Source: Chrysaora quinquecirrha
Lineage: Eukaryota; Cnidaria; Scyphozoa; Semaeostomeae; Pelagiidae
Assembly: GCA_014526335.1 (NCBI GenBank)
Contig: JACTAT010000016.1
Span: 5,635,346-5,699,345 of the forward strand
Direction: 5' to 3'
Length of the DNA: 64,000 bases
Shown here piece by piece: positions 23,301 to 34,139 of this stretch. The notes below the pieces were generated by a model. That model did no database searches. It had not been told where the DNA came from and saw nothing but the letters and a program-made list of their open reading frames with translations. Made by a program: the position numbers and the translations under genes. Position 1 is the stretch's first letter. Every line of letters starts with the position of its first letter.

Positions 23301-24003
23301 GCTTTATGGAATATGACTCTGACGCTACATTTAACTTAACCTTTTTACTCATGACTTCTGTAGAAAGGTTGTATGATATAACTACGTCTGGACACAAAAT
23401 ATTGTGTTTATCTTTGGAACTGTTTTTATCAGACAAACACAGAGCAACATAATGATTTTTCCTGTCCGGAATAACACAGGTATTGAGATAATCAAACGGC
23501 ATCGATGCACAGCGAAAAATGTGAACTTTTGTGTCATTATTTACATATTTACAAGTTTCTCTCGGATAGATTGTACAGTTAAACATAAGCGATAGTGAAT
23601 CCATTTTTTCGTTTTTAATGGGATAATATGACTCGATTGGACATCTTAGAACACTCGACAAAGCAAGCATGCACAAAAATGATGAAAACTGATAATTTTT
23701 TGAATTCAATCTTGCTTCTGCAAGAACTGCAGATGGCGGAGCTCTTTTATCATAATGATCAAGAGCACCATCAGATAAACACATTGAAAAAGCATTGGCA
23801 ACACTTGTGATTGATCCTTTCTTAAACTGCTCTGCAATCAATGGATGAGAGGCGTAGAAAGAGGCATTGTTGTACAGCTCAATACTTGTAAGACAACGAA
23901 GATACATGGATAAGCCTGCATGTCCAATTAATGCAATGGAAGCTGCGTTATACAAACAATTGCCATTTGCCAGAGTTCTATAGAGCAAGAGCATTAGTTC
24001 ATT

Positions 24004-24293
24004 ATTTAACTTTAAGCCTGCTACGCAGGCAGCCCAGTTTTACCATAGTACCAGATTAGCCTTGGCAAGACAAGATCTATCCTTCAAAGAATTCATCGCC
24101 TTTACGGGAACCATGTGATCTGTCTACCACTGCTGAACTTTTGCTAGAGTCCGGGGAGGTTAGTCCTCTATGGCATCCCCAAGACCTCCCCGGACTCTAG
24201 CGAAAGTTCAGCAGTGGTAGACAGATCACCCAAGAATTCTTTGAAGGATAGATCTGCCAAGGCTAATCTGGACTATGGGCGAAAGTTAAAAAG
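24004..24293. mobile_element. Foldback MITE with ~100-bp nearly perfect hairpin arms
   Basis: The left arm contains CCAGATTAGCCTTGGCA, AGATCTATCCTTCAAAGAAT, GATCTGTCTACCACTGCTGA and AGAGTCCGGGGAGGT. The right arm is their reverse complement, with a ~20-bp loop near 24160-24180. The left arm has about 20 extra bases (CATCGCCTTTACGGG region). A nested GCCTGC-TAC-GCAGGC hairpin lies at the left outer side. No coding capacity. It lies within 30 bp of the acceptor of the hAT intron. Confidence 0.85.
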
Positions 24294-24459
24294 CTAATCT
24301 TCTGAAATAAACATCATCAGTAAAATTAAAACAATCATTTATTTAAGGTACAAAACTGTTCGTAAAATTTGGATATTTTCTGTTGACTAAGGAGACCCAA
24401 GAAACTAATCTAACAAGTCCCGTTGTCCCATTTGTCTGAGCTGAAAAATTGTTTGTTGA

Positions 24460-24560
24460 CCACAATCATCATTATCATCATCTTAATCATAATCACATCA
24501 TCATCAGCAGCATCATCACAATCATCACAATCTTCATCATCATTTTCACCATACCATAGT
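24460..24560. repeat. CAT/ATC-rich microsatellite
   Basis: Imperfect (ATC)n tract with interruptions, about 100 bp, within the hAT intron. Confidence 0.75.
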
Positions 24561-26586
24561 GAGCAAGTGGTACTGTATTCATAGACGTGAGGGATATATC
24601 TGACTGTGTTCTGTGAACTTGAACTATAATGTCACAAAACTTTTATGACCTGTCTGCACTTAATTAAAATCCTATCTTATGCAAAATTACTCCTGGGTAA
24701 ATTCAATAGTCCTTCCTTTTCTCCTATCCGAGAGAAAACTCCAAAACTTCAATTTCAAATGTCCTTGATAAAAAAAATATTCTACTCACTAAATCTCGAC
24801 TTTTTTGTCTTCGAACTCTGGTCTGACTTTGTCAAGGAACCCACAAAAATTTTAGGCCTATTTGAGTTTCATTACGTGTTTGATTTGTTTACATTGTGTG
24901 CACAGTGGTTTAAATTGTTTTAACTGCGTTATTAGTGGAAAAATTTTAGACGAAACTGGGAGCAAAACACACACAACTCTTACCGTGGGGATTTCTAAAG
25001 CTTATCAAAGCAAGAGCTCTTCTTGAAACCCGAAAGAATGTGGGCAAGATTCCTCGTAAGATTCCAAAATAACTGTTTTCCTTTAAGCGGAAGAAAATCC
25101 AAAGACAGGACAAAGAGTCAGGATTCGTGATAAATCATGAGAAAAATCGTTGAATCAACAGCAGAAATAATATCCACCTTTTGAAGAAATTTTAGGAGAC
25201 ATTAGCAGCAAGACTTCTGAGTAAGAAAATCGAGTAGTTTTGCAATTTCCTCCATTTCAAATACTGAAATAATTTTAGGCGAATGTGAGCTCAGCAACTT
25301 CCCAGGACAAAAGAATCACTGTGCGTGTGGTGAGAGGAACAATAGATGGCCGCCATCAAAATCAAAACTTTTTTGAGCCGAGAGAAAATCGAAATTTTAA
25401 CCAACTTCTAGGTTTCAAAACGCTTAGCAAAATCTTTAAACAGTGTCCGGCCAGAAACGGGATCGATTAAAGAAAAAAGCGCATCTCTAGGTGGCCCAGG
25501 GAAAAAGCCTTTCTTGTTCAATCGAACAAGGGCCCATAACTATGGGGCATTTCATTTGCATAATAAGCATCTTAGTAATAGAGATGATTATGTATTGTAA
25601 GAAAATTGCTGCCTTATCTCTGTCATCAATTTAATTACAGAAAAGTATTTAAAAGTATGGTTTACAGCATAATATATTCTAATTGCTTATTACAAAATTC
25701 CTAGCTAACTTCGATATGTATTTGCAAGAAAAACAAAAATCATATTGAGTCGTTAATATAGACAAACCAAAGAACACTGTCAGATTCTAAAAATACGCCC
25801 ACTGTTGTACTCATAGAAACGGTTGTACTGTACACGACTACACGGTAAGTCTCATGTTGCGGGCCTATCAAGAATTTCAAGAAAACTCTTGGAGGATTCA
25901 CTTAGAAATTATATTGGCAAAACAAAGAGGATATACACTGGCAATAACTAATCTAAAACTTGAAAAATCTTAAGCTTTTGAAGAAAATTATCGCGAAATA
26001 AATCGAGAATAAATTTTGAAATACAATAAATCCTATCATTGACCGAAGTTACATTTCTTCCTTTCCTACTTCCTTCCTACTAAAAATGAGCTTCAGATGG
26101 AGCACTAATGAAAATAATCAAACAAAAAGCCGATTTTAGGAATATGATAAAGAGACATAAGTTGACTTTCCAGTCTATTTTTTTACCTTACGGTGCCAAG
26201 ATTACTACATCTTTCCCTCTGACTCTCTGGGAACTGCATGTCCGAAAAATCGCAAGTGGGAACCCGCCATCTCTCCTGTTTTGCTGACAATGTCTCCTTT
26301 TCTATTCCTCTGTTGCATTCATCGATAATTCCAGAAATATCATCAGATTTACCAGTATTATTTAATGATATATAGAGCTTTTCAAGCACAATTACAGGCA
26401 GTTTACTATTACAGGCAGCCATTTCACTGCATCACTTTTCTGCATCGTCTAGCACCCTCCAGAAGCATCAACCGAATTGCTACTCAACCTGCTTGTCGTC
26501 CTCGTCACTGCTGCCATTGCACGTTGAGTAAAATGCACTATTTTCAAGCAATATAATTGGATAACTAGAAATTTCAAAACCAGAGA

Positions 26587-27006
26587 GTTGCTCGAGGTTG
26601 CTCCCGCTCAAACAGAGACAATGAGAGCACCCTCAATGCCAGTTTTTGATTGGTTAAGCTTTAATCACGGTTGCTCAGTATGCAGTAAACGACTGGCCCA
26701 AGGTTGCTCCCCCCAATTCTGAAAACTCGAGAAGCCATTGGAGGAGAGCAACATTTTCTATCTATTGATTGGTTCATTTGAATAGTGGAGCATTATTCCA
26801 GTCTGGAAATTAGCAGAAACGACCATTGAATTCCTAAAGAAATGTAAATCTGCCTCCGCAGTGGTTAATTCAATATTGAATTATGAAACTTTAACAAAGA
26901 AGGGATATCAATAAATTTATTTCGCGCAGTGAAACATTAAAACAAACATTGAAAACAAAAAAATCGACTTTCATTATTTGAAAAATTTGACAGTTGCTTG
27001 AGCAAC
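26587..27006. promoter_or_regulatory. GTTGCTC subterminal motif cluster of the hAT right end
   Basis: Exact GTTGCTC or GAGCAAC at 26587, 26597, 26670, 26703, 26746 and 27000, plus one at the left end (20233-20239). The cluster lies between the hAT TIR and the first exon. hAT transposases bind clustered subterminal motifs, so this is a likely binding array and may overlap the promoter. Function is inferred. Confidence 0.6.
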
Positions 27007-27038
27007 TCTAGCAACCCCCTGGATCCGCCCCTGCCCTT

Positions 27039-28800
27039 GTATAATAGTTGAAAAAATACCTTAGTATTAGAAGAACCAGGAGAGACATTGCATCCAAGAC
27101 GAATAAGGTTGTTGGCAATGGTGGTTGCAGTGTTGTAAACAAGATTAAAGTTCCAAAGTGGATTACAATGGCATCTGGATTTTCTCAACAGATGGGATGA
27201 CTTGATGACAAAGGTCCTTCGTTTACCCATACTAAAAGGTTCAAAATGTATTGCTCTGGCCATCGTTTATTGTAGATGCAGCCCTTAAGTCATGGAGTCT
27301 GCAATAACAACAACTCCTGTTTTCCTTGTTTGGTTAATTTTTTGAATTAGAATTTTTTGGATTTGTTGGCTTTTGTTATTTCCTTTGCGGTGGAAAAAAG
27401 TTGTTATGTTATTGGCAGGTTGGTTGTAAGTGGGGTAAGGCGGATGGAAAGTTTGATTATTTGCCTTTGGTTGTTGTTCATTTTATTTTGTTGGTATTTC
27501 TGTATATCTTTCTTTTGGGTTTTACTTAATATTATTTCTGAACTTCTCAATTTCTTGTTTCAGACATTTTATTGCGTTTGATAACTCAGCATGTTCTTTT
27601 CTCAATGCCAAGTTTCTTTCTGAATATATTTTCTGTTAATTTGCATACAAGGGGATTTAACAGCAGGAACAGCAGGTGAGCCAGATTGTTTTTTGATCAC
27701 CCTTTCAGACCTTCCTGACATCAGGCAGCGCACTGATATCAAATGATACTTTTAACCACCTTGTGAAATCCATGAAGGAGTAACGTCATATTTGTTCTTT
27801 TCACTTTGATCTGCATATTGCTCTTTATTCATGTTGATCAATCCAAATAAATTCTTCTTAATAACTAATGTATTCATCAGTCCTGAGAATGCAGACTGTG
27901 GCAGTTGGAATCATTTTTGGTGCTTATCAGATAGCTATAACAATCAGCTGATTACTAAGCAGTGATAGTACTCGGGACACTATCAACCCTAGAAATTATA
28001 ATCTCATAATAAATAGTAGCTATGCCCAGACGATCAGCTGATTCCTGGCACTAGGGACACTATCAACCCCACCAAGTATAACCTGGTTTTATCTAGACCA
28101 GGGGGGTGTGAAGTGAGCTTACGCAAATCACCGCTTTTACTTGAAAAGCTCATGGCCGAGTGTTGATCAAAACTTGCCAATTTCAGAGGTAAGTGTCTTT
28201 TTAATTTTGCATTAAGGCAATTGTTATAGACATGAAATACAGGCTTGAAATCAAGTACTTTTTGCGAGTTGATCCTAGGCCCAAAATGGTACTTTTCAGG
28301 GAGCTTGTTTCGATATATTTAATGGGTGCCAAGGAAAAAAAGCTAATATAGATAGAAGAAGCGTTACTGTACACGAGAATAAATTCACGCCCCAAGGATA
28401 CATGGAGATATCGAACTGTAAAGTTTGGCCTAATTTTCACGTGAGCCACCGTTTTTTCACTGTACTTAAGGCCTAGGCATTTAGCTGAGGCTTATTAAAA
28501 ATGTCCCATAATCGTTTATGACAAGGTAATCGTCATTGGTTTAATTTATGGGCAAAGACATCTGTTTACACCTGAATGTCTTGATAATTCGTAAATTCCT
28601 GTTATTTTCTTTTTTGCAAGCCCAGGCTTAATAAGGCTGTATGTATATTGTAGGACATCCTAGATATAGGTATAATACCTACAAGCAGAAAGTGAGAAAA
28701 TGTGAAGATAGGAAATAAACTGAAATGAAGAAGAACCTAGTTTTTTATGATAAACCATGGCAAATATTAAGAGGGGAAAATTGATTATACTTTCAGTCTG
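27039..28800. other. Gene-free stretch with a small local duplication
   Basis: No supportable gene. A diverged duplication is visible at about 27940-27990 and 28035-28075; both carry ATCAGCTGATT and GGGACACTATCAACCC. Confidence 0.5.
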
Positions 28801-28815
28801 AGAATGCAAAAATGA

Positions 28816-29427
28816 AACATCACTCCTAAAGGAAATACTCCTGGAAAGTCATCTACAAAGCGATTCAATGCTGAAGGTACTCATAAAAATGTATCTTCAG
28901 ATCAAGGTGACATTGGCCCACATAAACGTAGCGCTAAAATAACTTTTTGGTCAAGAGAAGAAACTTCTCAGCTAGTCCAATATGTTGCTCTATATTGGGA
29001 TTGGAGTAGTGAAAATTCCACTTGGCCCAAACATAAAGACGAGTCTTTCTGGACATCTTGTGCTGCCTATGTAGCTGATAAAACCCAGAAGGAGCAAAGA
29101 CCACCATCTGCAATGAGGAGCAGGGTTTCAAAGTACCTTGCCCTTAATTTCTCCAGCATAGATAAGGCAGGAGAATTCTTGAATATTGATTAGCAATCAG
29201 ATTTTGTAACTCTGAAGAAATCTGAATCAATCAAACAGGAATTTTCTTCTCCATCTGAATCAATCTCTCAATGTTTAAACACGTTTCAGAGTTTATCTAT
29301 TAACATGAAATCCCAGTTGCTAAACAAGATATATTTTAGTTATTTAGATGAGCCTCAAGAACCTCCGCCTCAAGAACCTCCGCCTCAACAACAACCTCTG
29401 CCTCTCCACTTAGCTCTTAGTTTCTAA
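28816..29427 (+). pseudogene. SANT/Myb-like DNA-binding ORF with one stop
   Basis: In the frame containing 28921 the product reads ITFWSREETSQLVQYVALYW, then spaced tryptophans (ENSTWPKHKDESFW) and MRSRVSKYLALNF. This is the three-tryptophan layout of Myb/SANT-like domains found in many TE-encoded accessory proteins. TAG at 29191-29193 interrupts it. The same frame continues through SISQCLNTFQSLSINMKSQL, reminiscent of a BESS-type dimerisation motif, to a Pro/Gln-rich tail and TAA at 29425-29427. The 5' boundary is unclear: the frame opens at 28816, and an upstream ATG frame shifts. A Harbinger- or other TE-type accessory gene is likely; the element ends were not found. Confidence 0.45.
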
Positions 29428-29439
29428 TATTTAGTATTT

Positions 29440-30530
29440 GTCCTTGGTCCTAGTCCAGGATCCCTTATCCCATGCCAATCCCAGTTCTGCTCCTCTATTG
29501 TCGTCCAAGGTCCTTAGTCCACAATGATGTTCCTAAGTTTTAAATTAGTCAGTGTACAGTCCTGTTCCTTTGTCCTCTTCCTTAGTCCTGAAATTACTCA
29601 TGGTCTTTGATCCCGTTCCTTTATCCTCTTCCTTAGTCCTGAAAGTATCCATGGTCTTCAGTCCCGCTCCTTTAAACTCTTCTTCCTTAGTCCAGAAATA
29701 ATTAAGGGTCTTCCCTAAAGTTCAATAATCCAGTTTGTTGACTTTGTCATTTTTCACATTCCTTAGTCTTAAAATTATTCATGGTATTCAGTACCATTCC
29801 TTCATCCTGTTCCTCAGTTTTGTTATTGTTCATGTTTCTTAGTCCTGAAATTATTTATTGTCTTCAGTCATGTTCGTTGGTCCTATTCCTCACTCTTGTT
29901 ACTGTTCATGTTCTTGATAGTCTGCTTGATAGTCCCATCCCTTAGACTAGTTCCACAGTCCTAAAATTACTCATGGTCTTAGCCCAATTCTTTAGTCCTT
30001 TTCCTCAGTTCTAAAATTACTCATGGTCTTAGTCCAAGTCTTTAGTCCTCTTCCTCAGTCCTAAAATTACTCATGGTCTTAGTCCAATTCTTTAGTCCTC
30101 TTCCTCAGTCCTGAAAATACTCGTGGTCTTCAGTCCTGCTCTTTAGTCCTCTTCCTAAGTCCTGAAATTACCCATCATCTTCAGTCCCATTCTTTAGTCC
30201 TGTTCCTCAGTCCTAAAATTACTGATGGTCTTCAGTCCCATTTCTTTGTCCTGTTACTCAGTCCTGAAATTACCCATGGTCTTCAGTCGCATTCCTTATT
30301 CCTCTTCCTCAGTCCTGAAATTACCCATGGTCTTCAGTCCCGTTGCTTAGTCCTGTTATTCAGTCCTGAAATTACCCATGCTTTTCAGTCCCATTCTTTA
30401 GTCCTGTTCCTCAGTCCTGAAATTACTCATGGTCTTCAGTCCCATTCCTTAGTCCTGTTCCTCAGTCCTGAATTTACTCCTGGTTTTCAGTTTTGTTCTT
30501 TAGTCCTGTTCCTCAGTCTTGTCCTTCTGG
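29440..30530. repeat. 51-bp minisatellite array (CAGTCCTGAAATTAC type)
   Basis: Roughly 20 copies of a 51-bp unit. Well-preserved copies near 30250-30420 run CAGTCCTGAAATTACCCATG, then GTCTTCAGTCCCATTCTTTA, then GTCCTGTTCCT. The left part of the array is more degenerate and irregular. No coding frame is maintained. Confidence 0.9.
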
Positions 30531-31359
30531 TAGTTGATCTTTCTCAGTCCTGTTTAATACTGCATAGTAAGATACTGCTATCCAGGCAGCTCATACTTCA
30601 GGATGCCATTTGGAAACGGTTTTGTTTGATTTCAAATGAACTCTTCACAAACGTTTTCAAAACGCTTTTGGTTTTGCTTTGAATGAAACGCAATTCTGAA
30701 TAGGCTTTTGAAATTAGGTAATGGCATTTTGTTTTAATTGAAAGGGGTAAAAGTATTAACACAATGCGATTCAAGCCGGTTGACTGAATTTTCCTGTGAA
30801 CATCAACCTTAAATCGTTTTAGATCTAGAAAAGTTGTTATTTCCCAGTAATCAATCCAGGTATACATGAAATTTTGTAGATATATTCAGTCAGCTTTGTT
30901 ACTTGTAGTCATCGTTATGAAGTAAGAAGAATTTAACATACAGTAAGCCAGCAAGCTACGTCTGGGGTGTAGACAAAAGATTCTAATTGGGCAAGACAAT
31001 GCATTGTGATAAAAGAGGAGGTGTTTTGCCTGTTTGCCCCAGGAACGGCAGCAGTTAGTAAAGATTTGGCAAGCGATGGCTTAACTTCAGAATGGGTTGC
31101 AGAGGAGGTTGCTGGTTTCAGAAGCGTAGCTTAAATGGCCAAAAAGTTGAGACTTGGACAAAAATGTGGCCATGACTACTACAAAATTAGTATATAAGAT
31201 TTGATGATAGAGGTTTAATATAAAATTTTTCTTAAGATTTTCTGTCAGTATTCATCAATGCATTTGAAAATCTGCACAAGAAAGGCAAAGATAATTTAAT
31301 ATTTAATGCTGCTAAATGTTTTACACTTGGAGAAGATAAAGAGCAAACATGCCTTCCAA

Positions 31360-33330
31360 TTTGAAAGATGCCTTTTGGTCTTTTTGACTATATGGTTAAA
31401 TCTTTTTCAAGAGATACCTCTTATATTATGAAATGTGAGAAAGATTACGAAGATTGGAAAATTAGTATGCATGGAAATTTTTGTGTAAAGTGGGTATGTA
31501 TGAGCAGACGTCCATGTTGGGAATATGAAGTTGAAGAAGATGATGGAAATAGTAAAGAATTGTCAGAAAAGCTGCTTCCGCTTCCGCTTTCAGAGACCCA
31601 CCCTTTCAGATTACCTCAAGTGCAACTGCAAGCTAAGATGGTCTTGATTTATTAGCAACAGCTTTGCAGATGAGCAGTCTCGATGAGAGTGCTCTTATCA
31701 AAGATTCACATACTTATTATGTGATGTTAGTAAAGGTTTGCGTGAGTCCTTGCAGCATGTTTAGTCAGCTGATAGTGATCTTGTAGATGGTTCTTTGCAA
31801 AAGCTGTATTCCTTATACATGGACAGGTGAAACTTTGCTGCTAATCTTGGTCTCAGAAATCGAAAAGTTGATGTTGTTCCTGATGTTCTAAATATTCTTC
31901 TACAACTGCAAGATGATAATTGTTTCTTGAAAAGGGTTTTGATGAATCAAAAGAAATGTATAACAGCAGGCTTGATAAGAAGACATCATCAACAGGAAGT
32001 TTGTTTGCCCTTGACAAAATTTAATGTTATTCTTTCTAGCTTTGCTTTGAGACAGGAGGAAAGAGGCAATATTCCGAAAGAGATTCCATTGCAGCTTACA
32101 CATCTTTGTTAGGACTTGTGGCTTTACCTGGAAAATTTGTTTTTAAAGCACAGGGATGCAGCTTCACATCTACTGATATTTATGGTTGACGACGAAAGGT
32201 GCAACATAAAACCTTAACCAACAATTCCTGTTAAAGTTCTTCCATTCCATTCATTATCTGATGTGAAAGTAAGAGAGCTGAAAGATGACCTTACTAAAAC
32301 GCTAGTAGAAAAAGGTTTGAATGTTGTGGGTTTTGTAACAGATGGGGAATGGAATTCCATCAGAACACAAGGCTCTCAATGTCCAGTCTCTGTTGTTCAC
32401 CTAATGGCAAATGCACGGAAAACTGCCAAAAAGACCAACATCAATGAGATAAAGAAATATTTCACTCTTTCTCCACATACACAAAAGCCTATAAAAGAAT
32501 AGCAGCTATTCCTATTGAAGATCTTCATTTTCTCAATTATCTTTGCACTGATGGATAAACAGTTGGCGAGACGATTTTTCTTTCCCATAGAGCCAGATTT
32601 TTTTCTTTCAATTAGATCCTCATCTTTGGGCAACTAGTGACAAAATGGCTGATTCGAACACCTGCTTTAAAGCAATGCACAATACCTATATGTGAATGAA
32701 ATAAATAAATATTACCAGGAAGATAAGAATGTAGAAACACCAGCATTTTAGAAGCACTAGCTTATCCAAACACTCAGTTCACTAAGCAGGCTTTGACAGG
32801 TGAGTGCAAACAAAATGTACTCAATTGTGAACTTTTTGGTCAAAGGCAGTGTTGGAATTTATAAAGAGGAAAGGTTATGAAAATGAGGCATATCTTGTAA
32901 GGACAATTAGAAATTGGCATCGGGCTGTTGATGTAAGATGTTTGAGTGAAGCAGAGAGGTCTAGTTATGTTCGGAATATGCTTGAGTGGATATTGCAGGA
33001 TTGGATGTCTGGGTGTGATAAAACTGTTCCAGTTGATTTTCGAAATCTTGATGTGTCCCGTAATATAGCATCTTCAAGAGTAAATGGTTTGGCAAGGGCA
33101 GTTGTAGTTGGGTTGCTGGCAAATTTGACAAGCATGGAGCTTTGCTGTAGTGAGTATGCAATGCAAATTTTGCCCCCGAACACCTAAGAAGTGGTACCAG
33201 TGATGATGTGGAATGTTTCATCTCAATGCTGCATGAAATCATAGGTGACACATTTGACACAAAGCAGTTTTATGAACTTTTCCCAAAGATAATGAATGCG
33301 TTTTTCAAAAAGATGGTTTCAGAAATTTAG
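31360..33330 (+). pseudogene. Decayed transposase-like gene of an unassigned family
   Basis: Fragments in several + frames seem to form one protein. The pieces are: 31927-32112 (CITAGLIRRHHQQEVCLPLT), 32230-32460 (VLPFHSLSDVKVRELKDDL, GFVTDGEWNSIRTQG), 32850-33187 (LEFIKRKGYENEAYLVRTIR, NWHRAVD, CLSEAERSSYVRNMLEW), and after a shift in a C-run near 33180, HLRSGTSDDVECFISMLHEI to 33329. I associate the blocks TDGEWNS, KGYE.EA..VR..RNWH.A.D and SDDVECF with repeat-associated uncharacterised proteins of cnidarians and sponges. That is memory, not a search. Several stops and shifts mean it is dead. It is followed by a minisatellite and a convergent nuclease-HIRAN gene. Confidence 0.5.
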
Positions 33331-33365
33331 ATAGATTCTCGAAATTTTACTACTGGACTGGCCTC

Positions 33366-34020
33366 TTAGTCCAAGAGACTATATAAGAATGTTTCTTGAA
33401 TAAAATAAGTGTTTTCTTGGTCCAAGAGACTATATAAGAATGTTTCTTGAATAAAATAAGTGTTTTCTTGGTCCAAGAGACTATATAAGAATGTTTCTTG
33501 AATAAAATAAGTGTTCTCTTGGTCCGAGAGACTATATAAGAATGTTTCTTGAATAAAATGTGTTCTCTTAGTCCAAGAGACTATATAAGAATGTTTCTTG
33601 AATAAAATAAGTGTTCTCTTGGTCCAAGAGACTATATAAGAATGTTTCTTGAATAAAATAAGTGTTCTGTTGGTCCAAGAGACTATATAAGAATATTTCT
33701 TGAATAAAATGTGTTCTCTTAGTCCAAGAGACTATATAAGAATGTTTCTTGAATAAAATGTGTTCTCTTAGTCCAAGAGACTATATAAGAATGTTTCTTG
33801 AATAAAAAAAGTGCTCTCTTGGTCCAAGAGACTATATAAGAATAGTTCTTGAATAAAATGTGTTCTCTTAGTCCAAGAGACAATATAAGAATATTTCTTG
33901 AATAAATTAAGTGTTCTCTTGGACCGAGAGACAATATAAGAATATTTCTTGAATTAAATAAGTGTTCTCTTGGTCCGAGAGAATATATAAGAATGTTTCT
34001 TGAATGAAATAAGTGTCCTC
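33366..34020. repeat. Minisatellite of 47-51-bp units with TATATAAG
   Basis: About 13 tandem copies of CCAAGAGACTATATAAGAAT, then GTTTCTTGAATAAAAT, then AAGTGTTCTCTTGGT. Most units are 51 bp; some lose AAGT-type bases to give a shorter variant. Copies are very similar, so the array is young or homogenised. Each unit has a TATATAAG. It lies between two convergent pseudogenes. Confidence 0.95.
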
Positions 34021-34139
34021 TCAAAAACTGGGCAATTTCATTAAACTATGTTTCTCATTACTTTCAGCAACAACATAAAAACAACAAAGCTCTCCTTGCT
34101 TTACTTGGAGTTAGTATGTCTACTTACTATGCTCCAGAA

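Larger units (their letters stand above)
23978..26186 (-). other. 2.2-kb intron of the OTU-hAT gene
   Basis: GT-AG bounded on the minus strand (donor AG|GTAAAA, acceptor CTCTTGCTCTATAG). It contains the foldback MITE at 24004-24293, close to the acceptor, and a CAT-rich microsatellite. No second gene is visible inside. Confidence 0.7.
20818..26422 (-). pseudogene. OTU - TTF zinc finger - hAT transposase (single stop codon)
   Basis: Exon 1 (26422-26187, starting MAACNSKLPVIV) ends AG|GTAA. The acceptor at 23979-23978 continues in frame (LGTVR then TLANGNCLYNAAS), giving about 1131 codons. The OTU-like cysteine protease part (23977 to about 23400) has GNCLYNA with the Cys and a late NHYVALC His. 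Asn replaces the Asp usual before GNC. Then comes a TTF zinc finger (FPWLPYSQIFDGAFC, near 22800-22900), followed by the hAT/RNase-H core. Core motifs are LADEATD (~22280), GQGYDGAGNMAG (~22080), a CNSHVLNLC block, TRWVARIDG (~21800) and the dimerisation region with the catalytic Glu in WERSISTLRRLK (~20990). One TGA at 21226-21228 interrupts the frame before the last domain. The rest is open, so inactivation looks recent. Linker QVTISAMF resembles a PCNA-binding box; weak. Confidence 0.85.
20203..27033. mobile_element. hAT DNA transposon, 6.8 kb, encoding an OTU-hAT fusion
   Basis: The left end reads CAGGGGCGGATCCAG and the right end CTGGATCCGCCCCTG: a perfect 15-bp inverted pair of the common hAT type. 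Flanks share CCCTT (20198-20202 and 27034-27038). This 5-bp direct repeat is shorter than the classical 8-bp hAT duplication but matches some reported hAT groups. A single minus-strand gene (26422 to 20818) fills the interior. GTTGCTC motifs crowd the ends. Confidence 0.85.

Noticed and set aside
33719..34024. Minus-strand frame of ~100 codons with a 17-residue repeat
   Set aside because: It is a by-product of the 51-bp minisatellite staying in frame; no start context, no homologous protein known to me.
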